From positions 1 through 21,700 of the forward strand of contig CAKQEE010000005.1 of NCBI GenBank assembly GCA_934230055.1: a DNA stretch of 21,700 nt, given 5' to 3'. This document shows positions 1-7,455 of the stretch, piece by piece. Each line of letters begins with the position of its first letter. The stretch's first letter is position 1. The DNA comes from an uncultured Clostridia bacterium (GTDB lineage Bacteria > Bacillota > Clostridia > Christensenellales > Borkfalkiaceae). The notes below the pieces were generated by a model that saw only the letters and a program-made list of their open reading frames with translations, made no database searches and was not told the DNA's origin. The position numbers were made by a program, and so were the translations under genes.

Positions 1-228
1 AAACAGCACCGCTTTTATGCTTTTAAGCACTCTGAAAAAAGGCACCTTGGAAAGCGCGGTGGCAACCACCACGAACAAAAGACACGCCGCGAACCCCAAA
101 AAATGGTAGCTCGTAACCAAAAACGTCGCCACGATATAGGCAATCGCGATTAAAATCTTCACTCTCGCGTCCATTCTGTGAACGAAAGAATCCGCGGGGT
201 AATACTGACCGAAAGCTACGTCTTTCAC
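1..228 (-). CDS. ecfT: ECF transporter transmembrane subunit EcfT (partial, N-terminal part)
   Basis: The reverse strand reads from a GTG at 228-226 to the window edge without a stop, giving the first 76 residues (starts VKDVAFGQYYPADSF). The early segment SFVHRMDARVKI matches the typical EcfT beginning (short polar N-terminus, then H-x-x-D-x-R-x-K before the first helix), and two strongly hydrophobic stretches follow at about residues 26-40 and 43-60. EcfT is the membrane scaffold that couples ATP hydrolysis by EcfA1/EcfA2 to a vitamin-binding S component. The GTG overlaps the stop of ecfA2 by four bases (GTGA) and has GGAGGG upstream, so it is translationally coupled to it. The C-terminal part with the coupling helices that bind the ATPases lies outside the window. 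Family assignment rests on both the sequence and the ecfA1-ecfA2-ecfT gene order. Confidence 0.88.
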   Translation of the reverse strand, partial: MKDVAFGQYYPADSFVHRMDARVKILIAIAYIVATFLVTSYHFLGFAACLLFVVVATALSKVPFFRVLKSIKAVLF

Positions 229-1106
229 TTTTCGCCCTCCCCGCCTTTTAATGCCGCCGACAAAACGGCGTTCACGAAGCCTTCCGTCGTCATATCGTTA
301 TCGGGAAGATAAACACCCTTTTTGCAAAGCTCTGCGGCGACCTCCGCCGTTACGGGACGTTCCAGACCGCCTTTCAGCGCTTCCTCGTCCGAAAAAATAT
401 CTTTCGGCGTACCGCAGGCGATTATTCTGCCTCCCGAAAACACCGCCGCGCGGTTACAATTTTCCGATATTATATTCATATCGTGGGAAACTATCACGAT
501 GGTTTTAACGAATCCCTCGTGCAGTTTTTTCAGCAGCGAAATAAATTCGCGCTTACCCACGGGGTCCAGTCCCGCGACGGGTTCGTCCAGCACCAGAACT
601 TCGGGTTGCACGGCTATAACGCCCGCTATCGCAACCCTGCGCTTCTGCCCGCCCGAAAGCTCGAACGGAGACCTGTCTTTATATTTTTCGTAATCCATTC
701 CCACGAGTTCGAGCGCGGTTTTAACCTTTTTCTTAACCGTCTCTTCTTTCTCGTTCGGGAAAAAGTTTTTTATTCCGAAAGCGACGTCCGCTTCCACCGT
801 TTCCGCAAAAAGCTGATATTCGGGGTACTGAAAAACCATACCGACCTTCGCCCGTTCGGCGCGGAAATCGCACTTTTTATCCGTTAAATCGTATTCCCCT
901 ACGACGAGGCTTCCCGAATTTTTCTGTACCTTTATAAGCCCGTTAAGGTGCTGAACGAAGGTGGATTTTCCGCTGCCCGTTTTTCCGATTATGCCGAAAA
1001 AATCCCCTTCTTCCACCGTTACGGAAACACCGTTTAAAGCGCGCACGGCAAGGGACTTGCTCTTTTCGCCGTATATATAGCTTAAACTTTCGGCAACAAT
1101 TCGCAT
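225..1106 (-). CDS. ecfA2: ECF transporter ATP-binding subunit EcfA2
   Basis: 293-residue ABC ATPase. Walker A GKTGSGKST is at residues 41-49, the Q-loop reads VFQYPEYQLF, the signature is LSGGQKRRVAIAG, Walker B with catalytic Glu is VLVLDEPVAGLDP, and the H-loop is IVSHDM. An open frame continues upstream, but the start chosen is the ATG at 1106-1104 because it has a GGAGG site seven bases before it and gives the normal N-terminus. It overlaps the end of ecfA1 by 25 bases and the next gene ecfT by four, so the three are one coupled operon. The product pairs with EcfA1 as a heterodimer that powers uptake of vitamins or other micronutrients through EcfT and interchangeable S components. The ATPase assignment is certain; A2 rather than A1 rests on second position in the operon and on the A2-like Walker A and YPEYQLF segments. 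Confidence 0.93.
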   Translation of the reverse strand: MRIVAESLSYIYGEKSKSLAVRALNGVSVTVEEGDFFGIIGKTGSGKSTFVQHLNGLIKVQKNSGSLVVGEYDLTDKKCDFRAERAKVGMVFQYPEYQLFAETVEADVAFGIKNFFPNEKEETVKKKVKTALELVGMDYEKYKDRSPFELSGGQKRRVAIAGVIAVQPEVLVLDEPVAGLDPVGKREFISLLKKLHEGFVKTIVIVSHDMNIISENCNRAAVFSGGRIIACGTPKDIFSDEEALKGGLERPVTAEVAAELCKKGVYLPDNDMTTEGFVNAVLSAALKGGEGEK

Positions 1107-1915
1107 AAAGCCTCCGTAAGAGCCTCGCTCGTTAAAACGTTTTCCGCTATCGGCAACCCTTTTTCGCGCAGTTTTTCCGCGATATAGCCCGCAAGCGGCA
1201 GTTCGAGACCGAAGCCTTTTATCCGTTTCATATCGGAAAAAACGTATTCGGGCGCGCCCGACAGCGCAACCCTGCCCCTGTCCATAACGTAAACCCTGTC
1301 CGCTTCCAGAACCTCTTCCATATAATGGGTTACGGCGATTACCGTAACGCCCTCTTCGCGGCAAAGTTTTTTAGCCACGGCAAGAATATCCTTTCGCCCT
1401 TGCGGATCGAGCATGGCTGTGGATTCGTCTAAAACAAGTATTTCGGGGCGAAGCGCAAGCACCCCCGCTATGGCGACTCTCTGTTTCTGCCCGCCCGAAA
1501 GCCTTTCGGGCGAAGCTTTGCGAAACTCCTCCATTCCCACGGCTTTCAGCGCGTAATCTATTCTTTTGCCTATCTCTTCCCTTTTCACGCCGAGATTTTC
1601 GGGACCGAAAGCCACGTCGTCCTCTACGATAGAAGCGACCAGCTGGTTATCGGGGTTCTGAAAAACCACGCCCACCCTTTTTCTTATCTCGAACAGCGAT
1701 TTTTTATCGGAAGAAGAAAAGCCGTCTACGGTGATTTTTCCGGAATCGGGTATTAAAAGGGCGTTAAAAAGCTTGGCAAGCGTAGACTTGCCGCTACCGT
1801 TATGCCCGATTACGGCTATATATTCGCCGCGCTCCGCGGTGAAATTCACGTCAGATAAAACGTTGATTTTTTTATCGTAGGAAAAACTTACGTTTTCCGC
1901 CGTCAGTAAAGGCAT
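1082..1915 (-). CDS. ecfA1: ECF transporter ATP-binding subunit EcfA1
   Basis: 277-residue ABC ATPase, first gene of the ECF module. Walker A GHNGSGKST is at residues 37-45, Q-loop VFQNPDNQ, signature LSGGQKQRVAIAG, Walker B ILVLDESTAMLDPQG and H-loop VTHYMEE, all intact. The VFQNPDNQLVASIVEDDVAFGPEN segment is highly typical of EcfA1 in Bacillota. The start ATG (1915-1913) has GGAGGG four bases upstream. No S component is adjacent, which fits group II ECF systems where one energising module serves several dispersed S components. In many Bacillota the module lies after rplQ in the ribosomal protein cluster; here it follows rpmF after a terminator and has its own promoter. Confidence 0.94.
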   Translation of the reverse strand: MPLLTAENVSFSYDKKINVLSDVNFTAERGEYIAVIGHNGSGKSTLAKLFNALLIPDSGKITVDGFSSSDKKSLFEIRKRVGVVFQNPDNQLVASIVEDDVAFGPENLGVKREEIGKRIDYALKAVGMEEFRKASPERLSGGQKQRVAIAGVLALRPEILVLDESTAMLDPQGRKDILAVAKKLCREEGVTVIAVTHYMEEVLEADRVYVMDRGRVALSGAPEYVFSDMKRIKGFGLELPLAGYIAEKLREKGLPIAENVLTSEALTEALCELLPKV

Positions 1916-1979
1916 TTACCCTCCGATGCTTCGGGCAGAGGTTTTCTTCCTCGCCCTTTCTCCTGAAATTTCAAAGTTA

Positions 1980-2009
1980 ATTTTAGCACGAACAAGCGGA
2001 AAAACGCAA
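1980..2009 (-). promoter_or_regulatory. Predicted promoter of the ecfA1-ecfA2-ecfT operon
   Basis: On the minus strand there is TTGCGT (2009-2004), an 18-base spacer, and TAAAAT (1985-1980) preceded by TGC, an extended -10. It lies about 65 bases upstream of the ecfA1 start and downstream of the rpmF terminator, so the ECF genes are probably a separate transcription unit. Confidence 0.6.
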
Positions 2010-2010
2010 A

Positions 2011-2190
2011 CGATTTAAATAGACCTTTATTTCAATCGTTCTTTGCCGCTCTCCGCGCACTTTATACGCCGCTTTTTTGCACGCTCTCTGCCCCGCCGCT
2101 CGCCTCGGGAAGCGTCGTTTTTTTCGCTTTCCGCGCGGGGACAAAAGCTTTTAGCCCGCGACACCGATTATCGCCGCAATTCGCGTACGG
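2011..2190. other. Intergenic stretch with no supported gene
   Basis: Between the rpmF terminator and the ecf promoter lie about 180 bases. The short open frames here lack ribosome binding sites and have no recognisable product. I see no tRNA, clear riboswitch or repeat in it. Confidence 0.5.
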
Positions 2191-2222
2191 AAAAATGCGC
2201 GGGGAACTTTTTCCCTGCGCAT
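2191..2222 (-). terminator. Rho-independent terminator after rpmF
   Basis: Read on the minus strand, ATGCGC-A-GGGAA, a four-base loop AAAG, then TTCCC-C-GCGCAT is followed directly by TTTT. The stem is 11 pairs with one A/C mismatch. It lies 65 bases after the rpmF stop, as expected for the end of the yceD-rpmF transcript. Confidence 0.75.
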
Positions 2223-2287
2223 TCGCTTACCGTTAAGTATCGAAAGTCTTAAAACCTTCTTTTTCCCGCTTTTAAGCAAAAGCCCGA

Positions 2288-2482
2288 TTAGTCTTTCTTT
2301 TCTTTGGCGGAAACGTCTACCACCTGTTTGCCGTCGTAATAACCGCACTTGGGACAAACTTTATGAGAAGCTTTAAGCTCGTGGCACTGGGGACATTCCG
2401 AAAGATTCGGAGCTTCCAGCTTCCACTGCGCGTATCTGGTGTTCGTTCTCTGTTTAGAAGTTTTACTTTTCTGTACTGCCAT
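2288..2482 (-). CDS. rpmF: 50S ribosomal protein bL32
   Basis: 64 residues, typical bL32 length. It starts MAVQKSKTSKQRTNTRYAQW, close to the conserved bL32 N-terminus with its basic SK-x-R-x-x-x-R-A-x-W pattern. Two CxxC pairs (Cys30/33 and Cys43/46) form the zinc-binding form of the protein. The start has AAAGGAAAGG upstream. It follows yceD by 17 bases, the conserved bacterial pairing in which YceD and rpmF are co-transcribed. plsX, often the next gene in other bacteria, is absent here; a terminator and the ECF operon follow instead. Confidence 0.96.
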   Translation of the reverse strand: MAVQKSKTSKQRTNTRYAQWKLEAPNLSECPQCHELKASHKVCPKCGYYDGKQVVDVSAKEKKD

Positions 2483-2499
2483 TGTATCGTACCTTTCCT

Positions 2500-2937
2500 T
2501 TATTTACATTTACATTCGTCGTGATTGAGATTCACGCCGCACCCGACGCATAAACCTTTGCAGTCTTCTCTGCACAGGAAATTTATCGGGAGGTTGGTTA
2601 TAACCGTATCGTTAGCTATTTTCTTAACGTCTACCTTGCCGTTTACTACCTTGTAGGGGCAATCGTCGTCGCCGTTTACCTCTTCAAAAAACTCGCACGC
2701 GTATTCATGTTGCGTTTCTTCAAGGCATCTCGTGCAACAACCTCTAAGCGAAAACGCGACTTCCCCTTCGATAACCGCGGAATTATCGCCCGTCAGCGTA
2801 ATTTCGCCCGTCACCTTTACGGGGCCCTCCGTCTCCACGAGCGGCAAATCTACAAGCCCTTTTTCCGCTTCGTACTCGAAGTAGAAGGTTTTAGTGGTTT
2901 TTCCGCTTCTTATAAGTTCTCTTAAATCAAAAATCAT
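2500..2937 (-). CDS. yceD: YceD family (DUF177) protein, large-subunit rRNA accumulation factor
   Basis: 145 residues. The pattern is typical of DUF177: an N-terminal beta-rich part, a central Cys cluster (Cys67, Cys68, Cys71 in GCCTRC) and a C-terminal CREDCKGLCVGCG segment that resembles a zinc-binding knuckle. Homologues are E. coli YceD and B. subtilis YlbN; in plants and E. coli the family is needed for normal 23S rRNA accumulation. Coupling with rpmF (17-base gap, same promoter) supports a role in 50S assembly. The frame starts at ATG 2937-2935; the leader upstream carries a consensus promoter. The biochemical activity of the family is not settled, so only the family call is strong. Confidence 0.9.
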   Translation of the reverse strand: MIFDLRELIRSGKTTKTFYFEYEAEKGLVDLPLVETEGPVKVTGEITLTGDNSAVIEGEVAFSLRGCCTRCLEETQHEYACEFFEEVNGDDDCPYKVVNGKVDVKKIANDTVITNLPINFLCREDCKGLCVGCGVNLNHDECKCK

Positions 2938-2965
2938 AAACGCCTTTAAGAATTATAGCCTATCA

Positions 2966-2994
2966 AGTATATAACATTTGAAAAACCTTGTCAA
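2966..2994 (-). promoter_or_regulatory. Predicted sigma-A-type promoter of yceD-rpmF
   Basis: On the minus strand: TTGACA (2994-2989), 17 bases, TATACT (2971-2966). This is a perfect -35 and a near-perfect -10 at optimal spacing, about 28 bases before the yceD start, so the unit should be expressed strongly and separately from ackA. Confidence 0.85.
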
Positions 2995-3098
2995 CGATTT
3001 TACCCGTTTTTTGCAATTTAAAGCCGATTTTTCAAATAGGTTATCCGTTTTTTCGCGCTTTAACAAAGGTTTGCCGCGCAAAATTACCCGAAAATTTA

Positions 3099-4286
3099 TT
3101 ATTTGCTCGTAAGCTCTTTGGTCTCTCTCGCGATAGAAAGCTCTTCGTTAGTGGGAAACACGACGATTTTGACTTTGGAATTTTTCGCGTTGATAAAGGT
3201 TTCCCCGCGCGTTTCGTTTTTCTTTTCGTCGAGAATCGCGCCGCAATATTCCATATCTTCCATAACGAGCTTTCTCGTAAGCGGCGAATTTTCGCCTATT
3301 CCGCCGGTAAAGACGACTGCGTCCGCGCCGTTGAGCGCGGCAAGATAGCTGCCGACGTATTTTTTAACCCTGTAAGCAAGCATTTCTATGGCGAGCTTCG
3401 CGCGTTCGTTGCCCTCTTTCATAGCCGCGGTCAAATCGCGCATATCGCTGGAAAATCCGCTGATTCCCATAATGCCGCACTTTTTGTTAAGATAATCCAC
3501 CACTTCTTCCGGCTTTAATCCCACCTTAACGCGCAAAAAGTCTACCGCCGCGGGATCTATATCGCCGCTCCTCGTTCCCATAACGAGACCTTCGAGAGGG
3601 GTAAACCCCATAGAGGTATCCTGACATTTGCCGTCTTTTACCGCTGAAACGGAAGAACCGTTGCCGAGATGGCAGATAATCATTTTCGCGTTTTTATTGC
3701 CGAGAAGCTTGCCGACCTCTTCCGAAACGAACTTGTGGGAAGTGCCGTGGAAGCCGTACTTTCTTATTTTATACTTATCGTAAACTTCGTACGGGATACC
3801 GTACATATAAGCTTTTGCGGGCATGGTAGAATGGAAAGTCGTATCGAAAACGGCTACCATAGGCACGCCTTTCATAACCTCTCTGCAACTTTTGATGCAG
3901 GCTATGTTGCCGGGCATATGAAGCGGTCCGAGTTCCGCGTTCTTTTCGCAGATTTTTATAACCTCGTCGTCTATAACGACGGAATGCTTGAAGTCCTCGC
4001 CCGAATGGAGAACTCTGTGCCCCACCGCTCCGATTTCTTCTATACTTCCGAGCGCGCCCTTTTCCTTGTCGAGCATCGCGCCGAGAACGAGCTGCATAGC
4101 CTCTTTATGAGTGGGCATATCCTGCTCGATGACCGTTTCTCTGCCGTCGAAAGTTTTCTGCGTGAGCTTGCCGCCCTTGAAAGTGATTCTTTCGCAAAGA
4201 CCTTTTAAGATAACGCTTTCGTTATCCATATCTATAAGCTGATATTTAAGGGAAGAGCTTCCCGCGTTTATTACGAGTATTTTCAT
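3099..4286 (-). CDS. ackA: Acetate kinase
   Basis: 395 residues, the normal length. It makes ATP and acetate from acetyl phosphate and ADP, the last step of acetogenic overflow. Family motifs are in order: NAGSSSLKY near the N-terminus (7-15), HRVLHSGEDF, the catalytic Asp in VFDTTFH, YGFHGTSHKFV, HLGNGSS (phosphate binding), GTRSGDIDP, and VFTGGIGENSP near the C-terminus. GGAG lies upstream of the ATG. It follows pta by 91 bases on the same strand, the usual pta-ackA order. The gap contains a hairpin (see separate entry) but no obvious minus-strand terminator, so co-transcription with pta is likely. Confidence 0.97.
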   Translation of the reverse strand: MKILVINAGSSSLKYQLIDMDNESVILKGLCERITFKGGKLTQKTFDGRETVIEQDMPTHKEAMQLVLGAMLDKEKGALGSIEEIGAVGHRVLHSGEDFKHSVVIDDEVIKICEKNAELGPLHMPGNIACIKSCREVMKGVPMVAVFDTTFHSTMPAKAYMYGIPYEVYDKYKIRKYGFHGTSHKFVSEEVGKLLGNKNAKMIICHLGNGSSVSAVKDGKCQDTSMGFTPLEGLVMGTRSGDIDPAAVDFLRVKVGLKPEEVVDYLNKKCGIMGISGFSSDMRDLTAAMKEGNERAKLAIEMLAYRVKKYVGSYLAALNGADAVVFTGGIGENSPLTRKLVMEDMEYCGAILDEKKNETRGETFINAKNSKVKIVVFPTNEELSIARETKELTSK

Positions 4287-4314
4287 CTTTTATTCTCCGT
4301 TTATCCTTTAATTT

Positions 4315-4337
4315 AGCGCGGGCGTTCGCGCTTTTTT
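4315..4337 (+). other. GC-rich hairpin with T-run reading on the plus strand, inside the pta-ackA gap
   Basis: AGCGCG, loop GGCGTT, CGCGCT and then six T (4332-4337). Read on the plus strand this has the form of an intrinsic terminator, yet no plus-strand gene precedes it. On the minus (sense) strand the hairpin is followed by AAATTAAA, so it should not stop pta-ackA transcription. It could block antisense RNA or act as a processing or stability hairpin at the ackA 5' end. Confidence 0.45.
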
Positions 4338-4377
4338 GCTCGTCGTCCGCTTTTTTCGGTCGAAAATTATTCCGCCG

Positions 4378-5415
4378 TTATTTCGCTTGAAGGGCGGTGA
4401 TTGCCACAACCGCTTTAACGTCGTCCGAATTGCAGCCGCGGGAAAGGTCGTTAATGGGCTTCGCAAAGCCTTGGCATATAGGACCGAGCGCCATATATCC
4501 GCCGAAACGCTGCGCTATTTTATAGCCGATATTGCCCGCGTTGATGTTGGGGAATATAAACACGTTCGCGTGTCCCGCAACTTCGGAATCGGGCGCTTTG
4601 AGCTTGCCTACTTCGGGAGCTACGGCGGCGTCGAACTGGAATTCGCCGTCTACGATAAGATCGGGAGCGGCGGCTTTTGCCAAAGCGGTGGCTTCCTGCA
4701 TTTTGGGAACGGACTTGAAATATTTGTCGTCGTTGCCGGAACCTTTGGTAGAGAAAGAAAGCATTGCGACTCTCGGCTCTATTCCCGCTATCGTTCTTGC
4801 CGTTTCCGCGGAAGAAATCGCTATGTCCGCAAGCTGCTGCGCGTCGGGTTCTATGTTTATGGCGCAGTCGCCGAACACCGCCACGCCGTCGGGGTTATAC
4901 TTGTTTTCGCCCGCGGGCGCAACCATAACGAAGCTGCTCGAAACGGTGTTTATTCCCGCCGCGGTTTTGATTACCTGAAGCCCCGGACGAAGGGTGTTCG
5001 CCGTAGAATGGCACGCGCCCGAAACCATACCGTCCACGTCGCCGGCTTTAAGCATGAGCGCGCCGTACATCGCGTAGTCTTTAAGAATGGCTTTTTTAGC
5101 CGCGGCAACGTCCTCGTATTCGGGGTTGCCCGTCTTTTTGTTTATTTTGCCCTTTCTGATTTCAAAAAGCATTTCGGCGTATTTTTCCGTTCTCTCATCC
5201 GTAACGGGGTCTACCACGGTTACGCCCGAAAGGTCGATTTCGGAATTGTTTTTCTTAATCTCTTCGGGGTTGCCGAGAAGGGTTATTCTTGCGATACCCT
5301 CTTTGGAAGCTTCCGCGGCGGCTTTTACCACGCGCGCGTCCTCTCCCTCGGTAAGAACGATGTTTTTGTTAAGGCTTTTAGCCCTGTCTACTATGCTTTT
5401 AAGAATGTCTGCCAT
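4378..5415 (-). CDS. pta: Phosphate acetyltransferase
   Basis: 345 residues, the length of the short single-domain Pta of Clostridia and Bacilli (about 320-340). It converts acetyl-CoA plus phosphate to acetyl phosphate. The N-terminal IVLTEGEDARVVKAAA, the middle GMVSGACHSTANTLRPGLQVI with the conserved substrate-binding Ser/Thr/Arg region, and the C-terminal LGPICQGFAKPINDLSRGC are all characteristic. The last is the diagnostic GP(I/L)-x-QG-x-x-KP-(V/I)-NDLSRGC pattern. The ATG (5415-5413) follows AAAGGGT. It heads pta-ackA and diverges from tmcAL; the 252-base gap holds promoters in both directions. Confidence 0.97.
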   Translation of the reverse strand: MADILKSIVDRAKSLNKNIVLTEGEDARVVKAAAEASKEGIARITLLGNPEEIKKNNSEIDLSGVTVVDPVTDERTEKYAEMLFEIRKGKINKKTGNPEYEDVAAAKKAILKDYAMYGALMLKAGDVDGMVSGACHSTANTLRPGLQVIKTAAGINTVSSSFVMVAPAGENKYNPDGVAVFGDCAINIEPDAQQLADIAISSAETARTIAGIEPRVAMLSFSTKGSGNDDKYFKSVPKMQEATALAKAAAPDLIVDGEFQFDAAVAPEVGKLKAPDSEVAGHANVFIFPNINAGNIGYKIAQRFGGYMALGPICQGFAKPINDLSRGCNSDDVKAVVAITALQAK

Positions 5416-5453
5416 AAAAATTACCCTTTATCCGCCTTTTTTTATTTTTCGTT

Positions 5454-5481
5454 TTGTATTTTTTACGAAATGTTGTACAAT
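5454..5481 (+). promoter_or_regulatory. tmcAL: Candidate promoter toward tmcAL (partly symmetric)
   Basis: TTGTAT (5454-5459), 16 bases, TACAAT (5476-5481) on the plus strand. The boxes are near mirror images (ATTGTA and ATACAA on the other strand), so the same site could fire weakly toward pta. It would leave a leader of about 180 bases before tmcAL, longer than usual. A closer promoter was not found. Confidence 0.35.
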
Positions 5482-5542
5482 ATCTTTGGTAGAAAAAGAG
5501 GCATCTTCCCCCGTTTCTACGCGAATATCCGCGAACGGTTTT

Positions 5543-5571
5543 ATTTTACAACATTTTTTGAGAAAAGTAAA
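5543..5571 (-). promoter_or_regulatory. Candidate promoter of pta-ackA
   Basis: On the minus strand: TTTACT (5571-5566), 17 bases, TAAAAT (5548-5543). The -10 is good and the -35 matches four of six. It would give a pta leader of about 120 bases. Confidence 0.4.
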
Positions 5572-5667
5572 CCGCTTTATAAGCTTTTGGTTATATTTTC
5601 GCAAAAATCGCGAATCCCGCCGCGAAAGACTTTGCGGATAAACGAAATTTTACAAGGAGGCACCCCT

Positions 5668-6834
5668 ATGAAAGTTTGCGCAACGATTGCGGAATACAAT
5701 CCTCTTCACCTCGGTCACGTCAAACACCTGAATTTTATAAAGAACGAACTGAACGCGGAGCGCGTTATAGTGGTGATGAGCGGGAACTTTACGCAACGCG
5801 GAGAACCCGCCGTTCTCGATAAGTTTTTAAGGGCGCGACACGCCATTATTGCGGGGGCGGACGCCGTTATAGAGCTTCCCGCCGTTTTTTCTTCCGCTAA
5901 TGCGGAAATCTTTGCAAAGGGCGCGGTGGGAATAATTTCCGCGCTGAACTGTGCGGAAGGCATTTGCTTCGGCACGGAAAGCGGAACGAAAGAAGAATAC
6001 GAAGAGCTTGCCCGCGCGATGAACGACGAAAGCAAAAATTTTAAACGCGCGCTGAAAGCGGAACTCGAACGCGGGGTTTCGCTTGCAAAAGCTAAATTCG
6101 AGGCGGTTAAATCGCTCGGCGGCAGATTCGACGAAAAGCTTATTTCTTCACCGAACAACATTCTCGCGCTCGAATACGCAAAGGCAAACCTCTTTTTCGG
6201 GGAAAAGCTTAAACTTTACCCTATGCTATGGACGGGCGACCATAACGATACGGAGCTTAAAAAGGGAATAACGAGCGCGACGAGTATCCGCACGGCGTTA
6301 AAATCGGGCGAGCGGAAAAAACTTAAAAAGTGCCTGCCGCCGTTCGTTTACGAGGACCTTAAAGAATATCCGTTTGCCTTCGATAAAATGATTATGACCG
6401 CGCTTTACACGGCGAATAAAGAGGATATGGCGGAAATAGCAGACTGCACGGAGGGACTGGAAAACAGAATAAAAGCCCTTTCGAAAGACAATAAAACGGT
6501 GGAAGGACTTGTGGCGAAGGTCGCCACGAAGCGTTACCCCGCAACGAGAATAAGGAGAATTTTAATAAACAATCTTTTGGGAATTAAAGCGGATTTCGTT
6601 TCGGACTGTCTTAAAAGCGGGCTTTACGCAAAGGTGCTTGCGGTAAACGCCGATAAAACGGATATTATAAAAATACTTTCCGAAAGTGCGGAAATTCCGG
6701 TGATTACGAGAAAGAACGACGAAGCGAATTTAAGCCGCGCCGCCCTGCTTTCGCTGGAAAAGGACGCGCTTGCCGCCGATTTATATTCGCTTGCAACGGG
6801 CGTTACCCCCACGGGCAGAATGTTGCTTGTATAA
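5668..6834 (+). CDS. tmcAL: tRNA(Met) cytidine acetate ligase TmcAL
   Basis: 388 residues. TmcAL (B. subtilis YlbM) makes N4-acetylcytidine at wobble C34 of elongator tRNA-Met, using acetate and ATP through an acetyl-adenylate. The HIGH-superfamily motif is visible as IAEYNPLHLGH at residues 7-17, followed by the family stretches VVMSGNFTQRGEPAVLDK and FGTESG, and by STSIR-like ATSIRTALKSGE. The frame stays open far upstream, antisense to pta, but the start is clearly the ATG at 5668: it has AAGGAGG upstream and gives the conserved N-terminus. It diverges from pta-ackA, whose product acetate is its substrate; yceD and rpmF, its neighbours in Bacilli, lie just beyond. The next gene starts 27 bases after its stop. 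Confidence 0.93.
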   Translation: MKVCATIAEYNPLHLGHVKHLNFIKNELNAERVIVVMSGNFTQRGEPAVLDKFLRARHAIIAGADAVIELPAVFSSANAEIFAKGAVGIISALNCAEGICFGTESGTKEEYEELARAMNDESKNFKRALKAELERGVSLAKAKFEAVKSLGGRFDEKLISSPNNILALEYAKANLFFGEKLKLYPMLWTGDHNDTELKKGITSATSIRTALKSGERKKLKKCLPPFVYEDLKEYPFAFDKMIMTALYTANKEDMAEIADCTEGLENRIKALSKDNKTVEGLVAKVATKRYPATRIRRILINNLLGIKADFVSDCLKSGLYAKVLAVNADKTDIIKILSESAEIPVITRKNDEANLSRAALLSLEKDALAADLYSLATGVTPTGRMLLV

Positions 6835-6861
6835 AAAGAGGCTGCAAGAGGAAAAACGAAT

Positions 6862-7236
6862 ATGTCGCTCGTTTATAACAAAAGAAATATTAACCTCGCC
6901 AAGACTTTACGCAAAAACGCAACGCCGCAGGAAAACCGTTTGTGGTACGACTTTTTATCTAAATACGAAGTTAGGTTTCAACGTCAAAAGGCAATAGACA
7001 ACTTTATTGCGGACTTTTATTGCTATAAAGCAAAATTGATTATAGAGATAGACGGCTCTCGTCATTACACCGAAAACGGAAAGCAAAAAGATGAATTCCG
7101 AACCGAAATTCTCGAAGGATACGACCTGAAAGTGATTAGGTTTACGAATCGTCAAATTAACACAAATTTTCGCGGCGTATGCGAATATATTGATATGATA
7201 GTAAAAACCTGTATCGACAAGAAAAAAAGCACATAA
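6862..7236 (+). CDS. DUF559 domain protein, predicted PD-(D/E)xK-type endonuclease
   Basis: 124 residues and made almost entirely of the DUF559 domain, which is distantly related to very-short-patch repair endonucleases. The pattern is complete: AKTLRKNATPQENRLWYDFL at 13-32, RFQRQKAIDNFIADFYC with Asp51, then KLIIEIDGSRH with Glu62, Asp64 and His68, and VIRFTNRQI near residue 91. These are the likely metal-binding and catalytic residues. The start follows AGAGGA and lies 27 bases after tmcAL, so it may ride on that transcript. No methylase or other restriction gene is near. A palindromic element begins 70 bases downstream, which suggests the gene and the palindrome could be parts of one mobile unit; that is inference. 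The natural substrate of such stand-alone proteins is not known to me. Confidence 0.85.
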   Translation: MSLVYNKRNINLAKTLRKNATPQENRLWYDFLSKYEVRFQRQKAIDNFIADFYCYKAKLIIEIDGSRHYTENGKQKDEFRTEILEGYDLKVIRFTNRQINTNFRGVCEYIDMIVKTCIDKKKST

Positions 7237-7305
7237 ACATTTTCATCTCGATAGTGTGCGTACCCGAGTTTGTAAGAATATACACTTATCGGCATTACGT
7301 TAAAA

Positions 7306-7428
7306 GTCTCCCTCTTTGAGGGAGGGGGACCGCATAAGCGGTGGAAGGAGTTTATCGCTTTCTTTATTTTTTATACAAAGCTATCTCCCTCAGTCGCCTT
7401 CGTCGACAGCTCCCTCCCCGAGGGAGCC
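7306..7428. repeat. MITE-like imperfect palindromic element
   Basis: The left arm starts with CTCCCTC-TTT-GAGGGAG and continues GGGGACCGCATAAGCGGTGG-AAGGAG. The right arm, read on the other strand, starts CTCCCTC-GGG-GAGGGAG and ends GACTGAGGGAG. So each end carries its own small hairpin, and the two ends are also inverted repeats of each other. The flanks TACGTTAA (7296-7303) and TACGATAA (7429-7436) differ at one base and may be a worn target duplication. No ORF is inside. Elements of this build, with ctccctc/gagggag ends, are common extragenic repeats in gut Clostridia genomes as far as I recall. No second copy is in this window. Confidence 0.65.
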
Positions 7429-7455
7429 TACGATAATCAGTCTCATACTAAAAAT

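Noticed and set aside
1107..1364. N-terminal extension of ecfA2
   Set aside because: It overlaps ecfA1 in another frame and is rich in Arg/Gly without family similarity; the ATG at 1106 has the ribosome site.
3002..3098. Terminator after ackA
   Set aside because: Only weak GCGC pairs with an unpaired interior are visible; I could not find a convincing stem plus T-run on the minus strand.
4336..5667. Open frame extending more than 440 codons upstream of tmcAL on the plus strand
   Set aside because: It is antisense to the whole pta gene and has no family features; tmcAL starts at 5668 with a perfect ribosome site and conserved N-terminus.
7306..7428. CRISPR-like or terminator reading of the ctccctc/gagggag stretch
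   Set aside because: There is only one unit with inverted, not direct, repeats, no spacers and no T-run; it fits a MITE-like palindrome instead.
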